From NCBI GenBank assembly GCA_000827205.1, contig KN832570.1, positions 154,879-218,878 on the forward strand: DNA of 64,000 bases, given 5' to 3'. A program made the position numbers and the translations under genes. Below are positions 42,946 through 54,519 of this stretch, piece by piece (within the stretch, counting starts at the first letter, position 1; each line of letters begins with the position of its first letter). The stretch is from Plicaturopsis crispa FD-325 SS-3 (lineage: Eukaryota; Basidiomycota; Agaricomycetes; Amylocorticiales; Amylocorticiaceae). The notes under the pieces were generated by a model. The model did not search any database, was not told where the DNA came from, and saw only the letters and a program-made list of their open reading frames with translations.

Positions 42946-43947
42946 TTAGAACGTAGCGTGATTTAAATCTCGAGGAGTGTATAAGCGTCTAAAATTGTCA
43001 ATCATTATTATAGAAGACAGCAAGCGAGAAGCGGCTTACTACTGGCTTGCTGGACCAGGACGTGCTCTTCCCCGCGAGTCCATCCATCTTTCTCCCCCTG
43101 AGTTGAGGCTTCCCAGTCCTGTATCTCATTCCGAAGGGAGACAAAGAATACGAGGCGGGGGTCAAATGTCGTTAGCGCACTCTCGGCCGCTGTCACCCAA
43201 CTATCCATAACGTATGTGCGTCCGGGCTCAACCAAGAGGAGCCGCATCTGTGGAGCTGCGACTAAGACACCCAGTGGGACAATTTCCGCTTCGTCGTCTA
43301 TCCAATCATCGAAGCGAAGGCGTAGGTGTGTCAGGCTCACGAGGGGATGGAGATCCCACCCGTACACGAACGTCGACACTCCCACGGGGATGCCAGATAC
43401 ACTGAAGTGCGTTATGTTTGCGAACGCGGGGGTACGCAGGGCGTCCCCGAACTTCCTATTCGAGAAGTCGTGCACATTAATGGAGAGCCTGCGTAGAGAG
43501 CCGCGGCTGTTGAGGGTGCTGAAGCCAAGGTCGTAGCTCCGCGCTGCGAGATCCTCCACGCATGGGCAGGCGTCCACTACGAGGACGGCGTAAGAGTCGC
43601 GGTCCCGCCCATGCAATGACATGGTGCATAACGCTTTGACGAAGGTCCCCAAACCTGGTCTTTTGCGTAGGGTCTGCAGGAGACGCGCGGCAGAGTGGAG
43701 CCCACGCAGAGTGATTACCTCGTACAGTATGGGCTCGACCCTGCGCGCAGAGGTTAGTGGTGCGCCATCGGTACGACAATAGTTGATCGTGGTCTCGTCA
43801 CCATTCTTTCATTCTGCGTGCAACGAGCATCAGCTGAAGGACTTTAGGCCGCTGAGATCGAGCAGCGATCTGTATGATCATACGCTCGAGCTCGAACGGA
43901 AGCCGTAAGCGGTTTGGAGCTATCGTCGATGGCAGGCTGGGGTCCAT
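42946..43947 (-). CDS. F-box-like hypothetical protein, copy 1
   Basis: Three exons. Exon 1 (MDPSLPSTIAPNRLRLPFEL, ERMIIQIAARSQRPKVLQLM, LVARRMKEW) is a variant F-box. Exon 2 begins VEPILYEVITLRGLHSAARL and carries leucine-rich segments ending DPRLVFFVSLRNEIQDWEA, then RGEEHVLVQQAS. A terminal intron (42989-43039, GTAAGC...TTTTAG) likely adds a 12-residue end with a stop at 42946; without it the frame stops at 43008. The gene at 47243-48270 has the same architecture, including a terminal intron at the same place, so the two are duplicates. The start at 43947 gives the longest conserved F-box. Agaricomycetes carry many such genes; function unknown. Confidence 0.65.
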
Positions 43948-45300
43948 TGCTCGTCGTTGAACCAATTCGAAGTGTGATTGTTAGAATTTATCGAGTGTCA
44001 CTGTGGTACAATGTGATGCGCAGGAACGGATATGACGTACAGGAAGCGGTTGTTTTGGATTGTTGTGCTGCGCCTTCCGCCACAGCAGGCCACAGCTCCG
44101 TCACATCAAAGGGGGCTCCTTGAACTCGTACCACCAACTGGTCGAGTTTTTCCCACGCCTTTTGGCAGGGCAAGGAGGGGTGTCGCGCACACGCACAGCG
44201 AGGTCCCAACGACGCTCGCACCCTCTGTGCACACCTCACAAAGCCGGTAGCCCCCCGCCGCAACCGCCAGAATTTCCGCTGCCAAAGTGCAGCACGACGC
44301 CCATCGACAGAGTCCAAACGACGACGTCGACCCGGGTTCATCCCAGCGTCATCCGACTGGATCGTGATCCATCCATCCCATTCCAGTCATCCACCCGTTC
44401 GAACTCATCCATTCCTCAGTCGACATCCCCCATCACATCGTCTGGCTCTCATGTCGAAGGATTCGGGTCGCGAACGCTAGGGTAGGTGGGAATCAAAACC
44501 ACCCGGTGCGAAGCTCTTTGTGCGCTCGTTTTTCTTTTTACCCTCCATCCGTCTCAGCACATTACCCTTCGCCAAACACCCCCCGGCCGCCGTCTCTCAT
44601 CTTCATGTGCACCACCCGTTGTTCTCGTCGCCCCGAATTCCACGCCGCCGCCGTTAGGCATTTCCATTTCCATTTTCCCATCCAATATCCGACTTCTACC
44701 TGCCCACTCGCGCGGCTCACAGGAGCATTCACAGAAGGACATTAGACACCACCGCAGTAGGTGAATGGGGGGCGCCACGTAGGCCTGACAGCCGAAACCG
44801 CCCTGCCCTCGTGATCGCACTGGCTGGACAAGGTGGACTTTGGGTTAGGAGGGAGAGGGAGTGTGTTGTGCTTGCTGTTGTGACATGGTTTTTGTTTCAA
44901 TTTTCGCTTCGAGTTTCACGTTGACTTGGGAAACCCCGTATGCTCCACCCCGTTCAAACTCCCCCGTTCACTATGCCATTCCATGATTTCCCCGCAGATC
45001 TTCCACCGTTTGACATTTTCTTTTCTCTTTTGGTGTCTATGGTTCCCAGTAGTACACCGCCGCGTCTTAGCTCTAGTTGGCTTGTAGCGGGATATAAATG
45101 TTGAATTCATCATCATCATCCGTCACATCAAAACATGCTCCGCTTGTTGCTTGCTTTCTACCATCTTCTTCACTGCTTGAAATTGCAACTATTATCATAA
45201 GTACTACTGGAAAGTTCGGTACGACGGAGACTCGGAGGCTCCTCTCAATCTGTTCGTAGGACCAGTCGCCACTTGCCTTTTGACTTCAACAGCAGCAATC
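43948..45300. other. Divergent intergenic region
   Basis: About 1.35 kb upstream of two F-box-type genes. It holds the 36-bp element at 44044-44079 shared with the second copy, and TATAAA at 45093-45098 in front of the 45301 gene. Open frames between 44060 and 44820 are shadows with no domain. Confidence 0.5.
44044..44079 (-). promoter_or_regulatory. 36-bp upstream element shared with paralogue
   Basis: Matches 48344-48379 at 34 of 36 bases and sits about 100 bp before the start codon, as the other copy does (74 bp). The flanks have diverged more. It may be a conserved promoter or leader segment, or the remains of a recent duplication. Confidence 0.6.
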
Positions 45301-46734
45301 ATGGACCAAAATGTTGTCCTTGGTAACAACGCCGGCGCTGTCGATAAAAAGCATATTCAAGGGCTGCACAGGTCACCCCAACAAAACCTGTGTCCTATCG
45401 ATTCGCTGCCCTTCGAGGTCCTGGGTCTTATCTTTTCGTGCTGTTTCCTCGCCGAAGACGAAGACATCCACAGTCCACACCCTCGTTCGGCGCCTCTCGT
45501 CTTTTGCAATGTGTGCCACTACTGGAGAGACATCGCATCTTCAATTCCGGCCCTTTGGTCACACTTTCGTATCTCCGTAGGGGGTCGATCGGCGTGCATG
45601 CTCGATAATCTGAAGTGGACCGCGCGATGGCTCGCGAATTCACGCTCGCTTCCGCTGGCGGTCACTCTGGACGCTTGTCTCCTCAAAATGCTCCCGTTCC
45701 CCGGACGAACGATTTCACGTCTAACCCTTCTCCAACCCTTTAACCTTGATCCTCCGGAGAATCCTTATCCCGGTGACGTAGCCCACTGCGTATCCGAGCT
45801 CACGTCCATCCACTATCGTTCGTATAACCACACCAGATCTCTGTCAAGAATCGAAGCAGAATGGCTTTGGTGGGTTCTAACAGAAGCCCTCAATCTGCGG
45901 TTCCTCCAGTGGGACGCCCCGCTTATTTATGAACCAGCCTCGAAGGATGGCCAATGGAGGGCGCTGCAACGATTGTGCATCTCTAGCCCAGTGCATACTG
46001 GTACTGCCATGGATATCTTGTGCGACCTGACTAGTCTGAAGAGCGTCCAGCTAGAGCTCAAGGGCAGATTTCTCCCTATCGAGGATCTGCCAATTCCCTG
46101 CGCGGCATTGACGTCGCTGACCCTCTCCGTGTACGATGGAGACGTGTCCTTCGTGGAGATGCTCGAGAGCCTGACGTTCCCCGCGCTCCGCACGCTCGAC
46201 CTCACCTGCAGGTCTCTGCTCATTTCTCCCCTCGACCGACTCACCGAGCCCATGCCCGCGGTGCTGTCGCTCGTCGCGCGCTCGCACGCCCCGCTCGGGT
46301 CCATATCGCTCACGCTCTTCTCGATGAGGGAGGACCAGGTCGTACAGCTGCTGGAGCTCACGAGCCACTCCCTTGAGGCGCTGTCCATTGAGGAGCCCGA
46401 CCACAGTTACGTCAGCGAGCCGCCGCTGACGCTCACGGACCACCTCTGGGAGCGCATGACGCGCAGGGAGGACAGTGCGGAAACGCACCTCGCTCCCCAT
46501 CTGACGTTCCTCTCGCTCCTAAAATGCAACATCCAATCGACGGATGGCGTCCTTGCGGACATGGTGCAGTCGCGCTTGTGCCCTGCTATCGAATCGCTGT
46601 ACATATCGTCCCTAAACGGCGAGCGTCATCTCGCCGACCTAGAGCGGCTCGGGCAGCTCTTCGCCGAGGGAGAGCTTGAGGCGCTGCGCTGCGAGGAGGA
46701 GAGGTACTGCGATACCGATAATGAGTCGGTGTGA
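45301..46734 (+). CDS. F-box domain protein
   Basis: Intronless, 477 residues from the ATG at 45301. The F-box lies at about residues 30-85: PIDSLPFEVLGLIFSCCFLA, then APLVFCNVCHYWRDIASSIP and ALWSHFRISVG, the classical Agaricomycete F-box layout. The rest is leucine-rich (LTSLKSVQLELKGRFL, LTSLTLSVYDGDVSFVEML, LTFLSLLKCNIQSTDGVLAD). The final block, DGVLADMVQSR, recurs in the truncated gene at the right edge of the window, so those two form a subfamily. It sits between two F-box-like genes of another type. Substrate unknown. Confidence 0.85.
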   Translation: MDQNVVLGNNAGAVDKKHIQGLHRSPQQNLCPIDSLPFEVLGLIFSCCFLAEDEDIHSPHPRSAPLVFCNVCHYWRDIASSIPALWSHFRISVGGRSACMLDNLKWTARWLANSRSLPLAVTLDACLLKMLPFPGRTISRLTLLQPFNLDPPENPYPGDVAHCVSELTSIHYRSYNHTRSLSRIEAEWLWWVLTEALNLRFLQWDAPLIYEPASKDGQWRALQRLCISSPVHTGTAMDILCDLTSLKSVQLELKGRFLPIEDLPIPCAALTSLTLSVYDGDVSFVEMLESLTFPALRTLDLTCRSLLISPLDRLTEPMPAVLSLVARSHAPLGSISLTLFSMREDQVVQLLELTSHSLEALSIEEPDHSYVSEPPLTLTDHLWERMTRREDSAETHLAPHLTFLSLLKCNIQSTDGVLADMVQSRLCPAIESLYISSLNGERHLADLERLGQLFAEGELEALRCEEERYCDTDNESV

Positions 46735-47242
46735 CTGATGTGGTATGTGGCACAATGTCTACCCTTGTGCTATGTACTTGGTGCTGAGAATCCTTCGACA
46801 GAGCGCGCTACCAGCTAATCCAACTAGTGGTGCGTTCGACTCCTCCTGCGCTGTGCACAGGTTTTGGGGTGGGGCACGGAGTCGAGTTCCTCATCGTCGT
46901 TCTTTTATGTTTCGCTCTCAACCTCTGTTCTTTGTACTTCCGCCCAATTCAATCCCCTGTCGCAACATACATCTCAAGCGAGAACCCGCCAAGCGTCCAC
47001 AGTGCATACGTTGTAGATGATGGAACGGTGTTTCACTATGTGCGCTCGGGGCACAAAACTCGAAGTAATCATTTCAGACAAGCCTTTCTTCGATAGCTAC
47101 TGCTTCAAGTGACAGTCAACTCTTTTGCGTACACTATCTTATTGCTTTCCTACAAAACGGTTCGGGCATACAGTCCGTCGATACGGTCGGCGGCTACATA
47201 CCTTTGTATCGATCGCGCTGCTGCATCCGAAGGCAACGTATG
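46735..47242. other. Intergenic region between convergent genes
   Basis: About 500 bp, no gene recognised. Confidence 0.5.
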
Positions 47243-48270
47243 CTATCGTGGCTGTTTTGTCACCAAGAGCGAATAGGATTCTATAAGAACAGGGTCGTTA
47301 TCAGTCCTCGTAGACCCACGCACAAAGAATGTGACTTACGGTTAGCTCGCTGCACCCGAACATGTTCCTCCCCTCTCATCCAGACATCTCTCTGCCCTTG
47401 AATTGGCGCTTCCCAGTCTAGTATGGGATCGGAATCGTCGATGAGAAAGACTAGACGGGGATCGAACGGCGTGACCATTGTAAACTCGTACAGCGATGTT
47501 TCGAAGTCACAGGGATCGAGCAGGAGGAGTTGTAACCCGGCACATGCATACAGGATGGGCATGGGGAGACCCTCCAGAGACTCGGGGTCGTCCACGGCAA
47601 AGAGATCCACAAAGCGAAAGCGCAGGTGCGTCAGATGCTGGAGGAGACTAAAATCCAGACCCATCGTCATAGTTCTAAGCGCGTGCTCCGCTTCCATAGA
47701 ACGGATATCCAGGTGGGTGAGAGATTGTTGAGCATGGAAGAAGTCATTGCCAACTCTCGAACCATTCACGAAAAATTCATCGATATCAAGGGAGGCCCGG
47801 CGTAGACGATGCTGTTCAAAGATGGGCAGCATGGAAGGACGAAGATCGTCGCGGAGACTTCCATACGAGAAGTTTTCTAGGTAACGGCAGTGTCGAATCA
47901 AGTGTTTAGGACTTCGTGGATGAGAGCTGTAGAATATTTTTTTTGAAGGAGGCACGATGTATAGTGCTTTGATATACCTCGCCCTATCTCGTCGTGTGGT
48001 GTCATTCAGGGTGCGCAGTAGCCGCTTCCCTTCAAGCACGGAGGGCAAGATTATCCTCTCGTATAGTATCGGCTCAATCCTTCGTGTCGCTGAGATTTAG
48101 CAACTTACAAGGTGGAAGTGTGGCAAGATGCGCAGTGCTCACCATTCCTGGAACATGCGTGCAACGAGCACGAGATTGACGATGTTGGGCCGGTGAGATC
48201 GGGCAGCAATCTCGGAAATGATACGTTCAAGTTCGAATGGTAGCGGCAAACAGGTTGAAGCCAGAGGCAT
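47243..48270 (-). CDS. F-box-like hypothetical protein, copy 2
   Basis: Three exons. Exon 1: MPLASTCLPLPFELERIISE, IAARSHRPNIVNLVLVARMF, QEW. The acceptor ...GAAG joins it to IEPILYERIILPSVLEGKRL, parallel to VEPILYEVITL in copy 1. The body has HLTHLRFRFVDLF, LLLLDPCDFETSLYEF and FDPRLVFLIDDSDPILDWEA, then RGEEHVRVQRAN. A 59-nt terminal intron (47281-47339, GTAAGT...TATAG) probably leads to a short last exon with a stop at 47243; unspliced, the frame ends at 47281. About 325 residues. Duplicate of the gene at 42946-43947, including an upstream element. Confidence 0.65.
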
Positions 48271-48343
48271 TGCAAATTGACTATAAGAGTGATATGACTG
48301 ACAGTCAGACAGTTGAGTGATACCGTGGTGACTCAGATTTCTC

Positions 48344-48379
48344 AAGCGGTTGTTTTGGTTTGTTATGCTGCGCCTTCCG
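48344..48379 (-). promoter_or_regulatory. 36-bp upstream element, second copy
   Basis: Partner of 44044-44079 with two mismatches, 74 bp upstream of the start codon at 48270. Confidence 0.6.
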
Positions 48380-48767
48380 TTGCTCCGTGCTTCTTCCCGA
48401 CTGCGTGGCACTTCCTGCACTCCTACAACTGGCAGCCACGTCCAAACACTATATCGCGCGCCCATAAATACCTGATGTATCTACCAGCGGCCCAGTGAAC
48501 TCCCCAGCCCACACCTAAACACCCCAAAACGCAACACGCACGCATAATGAAGAAACGCAGACGCAAAGCACCGGCGTCGCGCACATACTTTTTGGGCCCT
48601 GAGGCGTAAGCAACAACTAACTAATATAGTACACATGCGAAATCGAGAGTACAAATACATCCAGCGGCCCCCTCGAGAACGAGAGCCGCCGGAGCCACGC
48701 CACGCCACACCGCACTCCTCCACACACGTCCGCCGCACTCCGCACGCACGCAAGCTCCCTCATCAGA

Positions 48768-51700
48768 TCAGTAGATGTACCGGAAACTATACACGGCGTC
48801 AGCAAATATCCCAAATCGTACGCGTACAGGGAACGGGGGGTAGGAGATGAAGAAGGGGAGAGGGGCGGGAAGACTCACTTGACGTTCTGCCGATCCGTAA
48901 GGTCCGAAAACGCAGTTTCGTTGATGTCCGGGACCGCCGCGCTGTGCCCGTCCGCGATGAGCGCGGCGGCCTTGCGCTCGCGCGCGGCGTTCCGCCGGAT
49001 GTAGATCACGCGCATCGCGCCGAAGATGAACATCTCGATCACGCTCTGCACGTTGCACATCTAGTCAGTATACGGCAAGGGCGGGAACAGGGGAGGGAGC
49101 AGGGAGAGGGGAAGGGATAGGAAAGGAGAGGAGACGCACGCAAACGAGGATCGCGCCGATACCGAGGCCGTACGTCGGCGCCTGGTCGTCCACGAAGAAG
49201 AACGGGCCTGCGATGTTCCCGACACACACGCCGAGCCATATCGCGCCGGAGACGATCATCTTCTTCGTCCTATATCGCACGCCATAGTCAGCAACGTACA
49301 CCCCACGCATAACACCACACTCCTCCTCCTCCTCCTCCTCCTCGTAGGAAGAGGACGAGGGAAGGGAAAAGGGAAGGGGAGGAGGGAAGGGAAGAAACTC
49401 ACTGTCCACCGATATTAGACGACCAGAGCGAGAGGCCGATGACGAAGGGCCCGCTGTGCGACCCGGTCATGTAGTACGCGAAGAGCCGTCCGATGCGCGC
49501 GTCCTGCGGGGCGAGGAGGAGCCCGAGCGTGCCGCCGATCGAGGGGAGCATCATCGCCCTGTGTCCACACGCGTCAGCCTTATCACACACACACACTCCC
49601 CTCCCCACATCAAAAGAAGGAAGGGGAAGGGGAGGGGAAAGGAAAGAAGAGGAAGGAGGGACGCACATGCACACCCACGTCCTCGAATTGCGCGGCATAT
49701 ACTGATTCATGAGCGCACCCGCGAGGATCCAGATCGAGGTGAAGAAGCCCTGCGGGATCGTGAGCAGGCTCGTCTGCAGCGTGTCGAAGTTCAGGCCCTT
49801 GATGATTAGGGTGGAGAAGTTCGAGATGCCGCCGTTCTGTGCGCGCATACGCCAGTGTTAGTAAGTACAGGCGGATGGGGAGGAGGGGGAGGGGGGGACG
49901 TACGGGGATGTTCGCGATGAAGCCGAGGAAGAAGAACAGGTACTGTCGTGTGCGCGCGCGTCAGCTCTATCACCCTACACACGCACACACACCACCCCCC
50001 ACGCGACACCATACCACACTATGCGGGGAGGGGGGAGGGCCAATGAACACAAAAACGAAGCGCACCAACAGCGGATCCGTAACCGTATCAATAACCTGAT
50101 CATTCTTCCACGTCCGATTCTCCACCCCCGTCTGGTTGCCCCGCAGCCGCGCCACCAGCATCAGCCGCTCCTCGCGCGTGAACCACCGCGCGGTCGCGGG
50201 GGAGTTCGGGAGGGTGAGGAGGAGGGCGATGCCCCACTGTGTCGTATCACGTTAGCATACGAGAAGGGAAGGAAGGGGGGGAGGGGAGGGGGGGACGTAC
50301 GACCGAGCAGCATGCGCCGACTACCAAAAACCTGCCCGTCCGTTAGCTCCTGCAAGGGGAAGGGACAGGTAGGGAATGGCGTTGCACTCACTCATACCGC
50401 CAACTCGCCAGTTCTCCCTTAATATGCCCAATCGCATACCCCAGTAACCCACCTCCGGCTATCCCCACGCCATTGAAGGAGTACCAGATGGCGATGCGCC
50501 AGGGCTGCTCGGCGCGGGTGTAGAACATGGCGGTCATGAGGGTGAAGCAGGCGTCGGCGACGGCCTCGAAGGCGCCGGAGAAGAAGCGGAGGGCCATGAT
50601 GGGCGCGAAGGCGTGGGAGGCGGCTTGGGCCATTAGGAGGACGCCCCAGATGACTGGGGGGTGTTAGCCAGGTATTACATTAGAATGCACTGGGGAGGGG
50701 GGACGTACAGATGTTGATCCCGAGCTGGACGCGCGAACGAAGTGGGACGACGTGCGAGTGAGCAGAGGAAAACGTGCGAGTGAGAAGAGGAAACACCCGA
50801 GTCAGCACCGCGCACCCCACAGAAACGGAAGGAAGAGGAGGGGACGCACGTAGTACGCCGGCGGCGAGCGCTGGAGGAGCAGGTTTGCGGGGAAGGCCCA
50901 GAAGAGCCAGCCCTGTGGGGAGGGAGGGGGTTAGTATTGGTATCGAGACATGGTCAGGGTTCGTATCGAGGTGAGTATGTATCGTGGGGCGGTGCATCAC
51001 TGTTACAGCGGACGGATGGCATATCGCGGTCACGGAGGCGAATAGCGATACGCCGGCACGAACAGCGACAAGAAAAAGACAAGAGACGCAGACTCACGAA
51101 ATAAAACACCGACCCCAACCAGTCATAGTCCGTCCCGACCAGGTGCAGGTCCTTCTTGATGCCGAAGATGGCCGCGTCTGTTGGGTGGGAGGGGTTAGTA
51201 TAAGCTTGAGGGTGCGAGGGGGGGGAGCGGACGGCAGCATTCGGGCATTGGGGCGGTCAAGGTGAGGGTGAAAAGCGTTCGAAGGAGAAGTGGGTGCGAG
51301 ATGGATGGGACAAAAGGTAGGGTCGGTGAAAGGTGGGGTGGATGAGAAGTGGGTGGGTGGGGTAGGTGTTGGTATGAAGTCGATTCAGGATCAAGAGGCA
51401 GATAGCGGACGGGAGGATGGGACGGGTAGCAGACGAGGATAGGCAGCGGACGAGGAGGATAGGCAGTGTGATGAATAAACGAGCAAGGGCAGCGGGAAAT
51501 GTAGGAGCGAAAACGGGGAATGGATACGGGCACCAGACAACAAATAGAGGACAGAGCACGTACACGAAAGCGTCGTCTTGTCCACGTACTGCAAAAAAAA
51601 TGGGTGGTAAGTGTCGGCTTCGTATGGGTGGTCAGGGAGGATGCAGGGGTGGCTAGGTAGGATCGAGGACGATAGGTGATGGGAACGGGCGGACACGAGC

Positions 51701-54157
51701 GCAGAGGCGCGTCAGGCACCTGCAGCGCGAAGAGTACGCGTCGAGATGCAAGAAGTACGCGTCGAATGCAGCTGGATACGCGCAACATCCTGTACGCAGA
51801 TAATACGCAGCCAACACGCGCAGCCGATGCACAGCCGGTGGGCGCAGACGGCACGCGCAGACTGTGGGACGCAGCTGAGAGGCCTCGAGCACCACCAACG
51901 CGGATAGTCCAACGCCACACGACACGCACGTCGACCAGCGCCCCGAGTACGCCGGGCACATCGAGCGCCTCGAGCATACGGCCAGTGCGACGAGGACACG
52001 TCGAGAACGGCCAGCGCAACGCGATAGTACGCGCCCTCAGGCTGGGGACGCGTCGATCAAAACGTCCAGCGCGTCAAGCATGCCTTCAACGCCTCGAACG
52101 CCACAGATACGCTATGGTGCGCGACCAGCACACGGCCAGTGCATCGAGCACCGGGCATGTCGAGCAGGCGTCGAACACACGTTAGCAGCAGATGCACGGG
52201 ACACAGAACGATACGCGTGCCACGCCTCGAACGCCACGGCACACGCCTCGAACGCCACGGCACGCGGCCGCCGCCTCGGACACACCAGGCATGCCTTGAG
52301 CACTTCAAGCACGCTTCGAGCACGCTTCGAGCACGTCCACCACCCCATCCCCCTACACTCCCCCTCTCCCCCCTTCAAGTAACAAAACCCCCAAAAAAAA
52401 CACACTCACATAGAAAAAATAACACACGCTGATCATCGGTAATATGATCCAGTCCAGCCTCCTTACCAGGCGCTTCTCGACGTCGGGCGGGATGGCGCCG
52501 GGGTGGCCGTATCTAGTTGGGGGGGGGGGGGGGTTAGTATTGGTTCATAGAAGACAAGGAGAGACATGGAGAGCAGAGGAGGGGACACATAAGATAAAGA
52601 ACGAAAGGAGGAGAAAATGAAAGGAAGAGGGGAGGGGAGGTGTAGGAGATGGGATATGAGCGACGAGGACGATGGGCTGACGCCAACGACGTGCTGTCGC
52701 GAACAATGCGCTGGGGACAACGACGAACGACGCGAACGACGAGCGACGCGCCATTGTGGACAACGAGCTGTCCGGGATGACGAGCGACGAATGCAACACG
52801 CTCTCGCGCTCTCGAACGCAACACTTCACGAAGAAGTGCGAAATGCAGAGCGTAGGCACGCGAAGTGCAAGACCTGGGCGCGAAGCGCGAGCCCTAAGCG
52901 CGAGGTGCAACCGCGAAGCGCGAGACCTAAGCGCGAAGGCAAAGACGAGGCAAGCCCTAAGCGCGAGGACGACACCGAGGCAAGCCCTAAGCGCGAAGGC
53001 AAAGACGAGGCAAGCCCTAAGCGCGAATGCGAACACGACGCCCATGCCCACGCCAAGCCAGAACGAAGTCCGCAAACTACGGGGAGCAGTGCCAAGACAC
53101 AACAAGGAGCAGTGTGGGGAAGACACAACGGTGCGGGGAAGGGACGGCGCGAAGCCCCAGACAGGGCAGCGCCTAAATGTACGGAGAGCAGCGCCTAAAC
53201 GCGCGGGGAGCAGCGCCTAAAAGCACGGAGAGTAGCGCCTAAATGTACGGAAAGCAGCGCCTAAAAGCACGGGGAGCAGTGCGAAGCTAGGAAGTGAGCA
53301 GTGGGGAAGGGGCGACGCCAAACCCGTATACAGAAGAGCTCGACGCAGCGCCTAAAAGCACGGGGAGCAGCGCGAAGACACGACGGTATGGGGAAGGCAT
53401 GAAGAAGGCACAAGGAGAAGTACACGGAGAGGACGCCTAAATGAACGGGGAGCACAAGAACGCGTCCACAGCGTGCAGTGCAGCCATCGCGAGGAGACGA
53501 CGACACGCAGCGGAGGCAAGAACGCAAACGCGAACGAGAGCGCCAACGCGAACGCGAACGTGAGCGCCAACGCATAGGGAAAATACGAAAGCGAAGGTAA
53601 AACCGAGCGCAAGGGAGAGGGCAGCGAACGAAAACACGAAAAACACGTACTTCTCCAGCGCCTCCGCATAAAACTCGTCGAGCCTATGCTTCTGCGCCCA
53701 CGCGGCCGCGAACGAGCGCCAGGTGAGCTGCTCGCTCTCCTCGTGCGCGCGCGTCTTTGGGTCCGGGTCGGTCGTGTAGCCGTGAGTGGAGGGTTTGGCT
53801 GTGGATACGGGTCAGCGTTATTCTCGTAGTCTCAGGCGGAAGAGGGGAGAGGGAGATGAAGGAGGGAGTGGGGAGGAGAGGAGTGGGGAGAAGAGGGGAA
53901 TAAGGGAAGAGAGGAGACTCACCGTCCTCGACCATAGTGATGCCCTGCTTCTCGCCGCCGTGGATTGAGGCGACGGGCGAGTGCACGCGCGACGGGCCGC
54001 GCGAGTGCTGCGGGGACTGCACTCTTGACGCCATGGGCGAATGGACGCGAGAGCCGATGGGGGAGTGCATGAGGTCGTTCTCGAGCAGCGCGGGTATGAT
54101 CCCGCCCGCGTCGATGAAGTGCGCATGCGTCGTCGTGTTGTTGTTGTTGTTCGCCAT
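48768..54157 (-). CDS. MFS carrier, allantoate permease (Dal5/Tna1) family, with giant introns
   Basis: Anion:cation symporter family whose members import organic anions such as allantoate, nicotinate and pantothenate. Order: MANNNNNTTTHAHFIDAGGI with a repeated HSP-rich segment; DEFYAEALEKYGHPGAIPPD; RRLDWIILPMISVCYFFY; YVDKTTLSYAAIFGI; KKDLHLVGTDYDWLGSVFYF; GWLFWAFPANLLLQR; LRFFSGAFEAVADACFTLMT; FYTRAEQPWRIAIWYSFNGV; GGLLGYAIGHIKGELASWRY; NGGISNFSTLIIKGLNFDTL; GNIAGPFFFVDDQAPTYGLG; end NFRYIY. These are the family's standard blocks. About 14 exons. Three introns are very long: 1138 nt (52513-53650), 821 nt (51589-52409) and 386 nt (51178-51563), against 40-60 nt elsewhere. The last two flank a 25-nt microexon (51564-51588). 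An ATG at 54223 is an alternative start. Divergent from the reductase gene. Confidence 0.85.
51589..52409. repeat. 821-nt intron filled with GC-rich short repeats
   Basis: Includes CGAACGCCACGGCACACGCC-type doublets near 52218-52262, repeated CACGCTTCGAG near 52308-52332, and many CGTCGA or TCGAGC words. Splice signals fit (TAT|GTGAGT; TTTGCAG|TAC). The open frames across it are by-products of the skewed composition. Confidence 0.75.
52513..53650. repeat. 1138-nt intron with two minisatellites
   Basis: A ~30-bp unit containing AAGCCCTAAGCGCGA recurs about four times at 52880-53030. A 22-bp unit (AGCAGCGCCTAAATGTACGG and variants) recurs about five times at 53165-53280, with one more copy near 53350. 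A run of about 15 G (C on the sense strand) lies at the 3' splice site as an extreme polypyrimidine tract. Donor GTACGT at 53650 and acceptor CTAG at 52513 join LEK to YGHPG in frame. Confidence 0.8.
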
Positions 54158-54519
54158 CGTAGTCTCGTAGTAGTTGGGGAGTCCGAGTGCGTATTGGTAC
54201 CTCACTCTCGTCCGCTTTTCCATCCATCCTTGTTAGAGACGTTATAAAGTGCAGCGAGGCTTGGCGGGGTAAATTAAGGATTGGCACAGGTGACCTGATG
54301 CGGGGAAGCGAATGCGGGGTATGGGGTATCACGGGCCCAACATGCCACAACAACGACAAGGGTGTGGGGCGGACCGCAGGCCCGGGGAGGCCGGGGGCGG
54401 GCCGGGGAGACAGAGGCGAGGGCGTACTTATAATAACGTCCTTCACCTTCTTCTCGCAATCGCAAAGTCAAACACCAATCTATCTCCCAATCTAACTCGA
54501 AGCTTATTGAGACGAAGAA
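54158..54519. promoter_or_regulatory. Shared divergent promoter, permease and reductase
   Basis: Only about 360 bp separate the two start codons. An A/T-rich TTATAATAA stretch lies near 54428-54436, about 90 bp before the reductase ATG. Co-regulation of the two genes is plausible from this arrangement but not shown. Confidence 0.5.

Noticed and set aside
51195-53198. Large open frames (up to 274 residues) inside the permease gene
   Set aside because: They lie within introns demonstrated by the conserved protein blocks on either side and reflect low-complexity repeats lacking stops.
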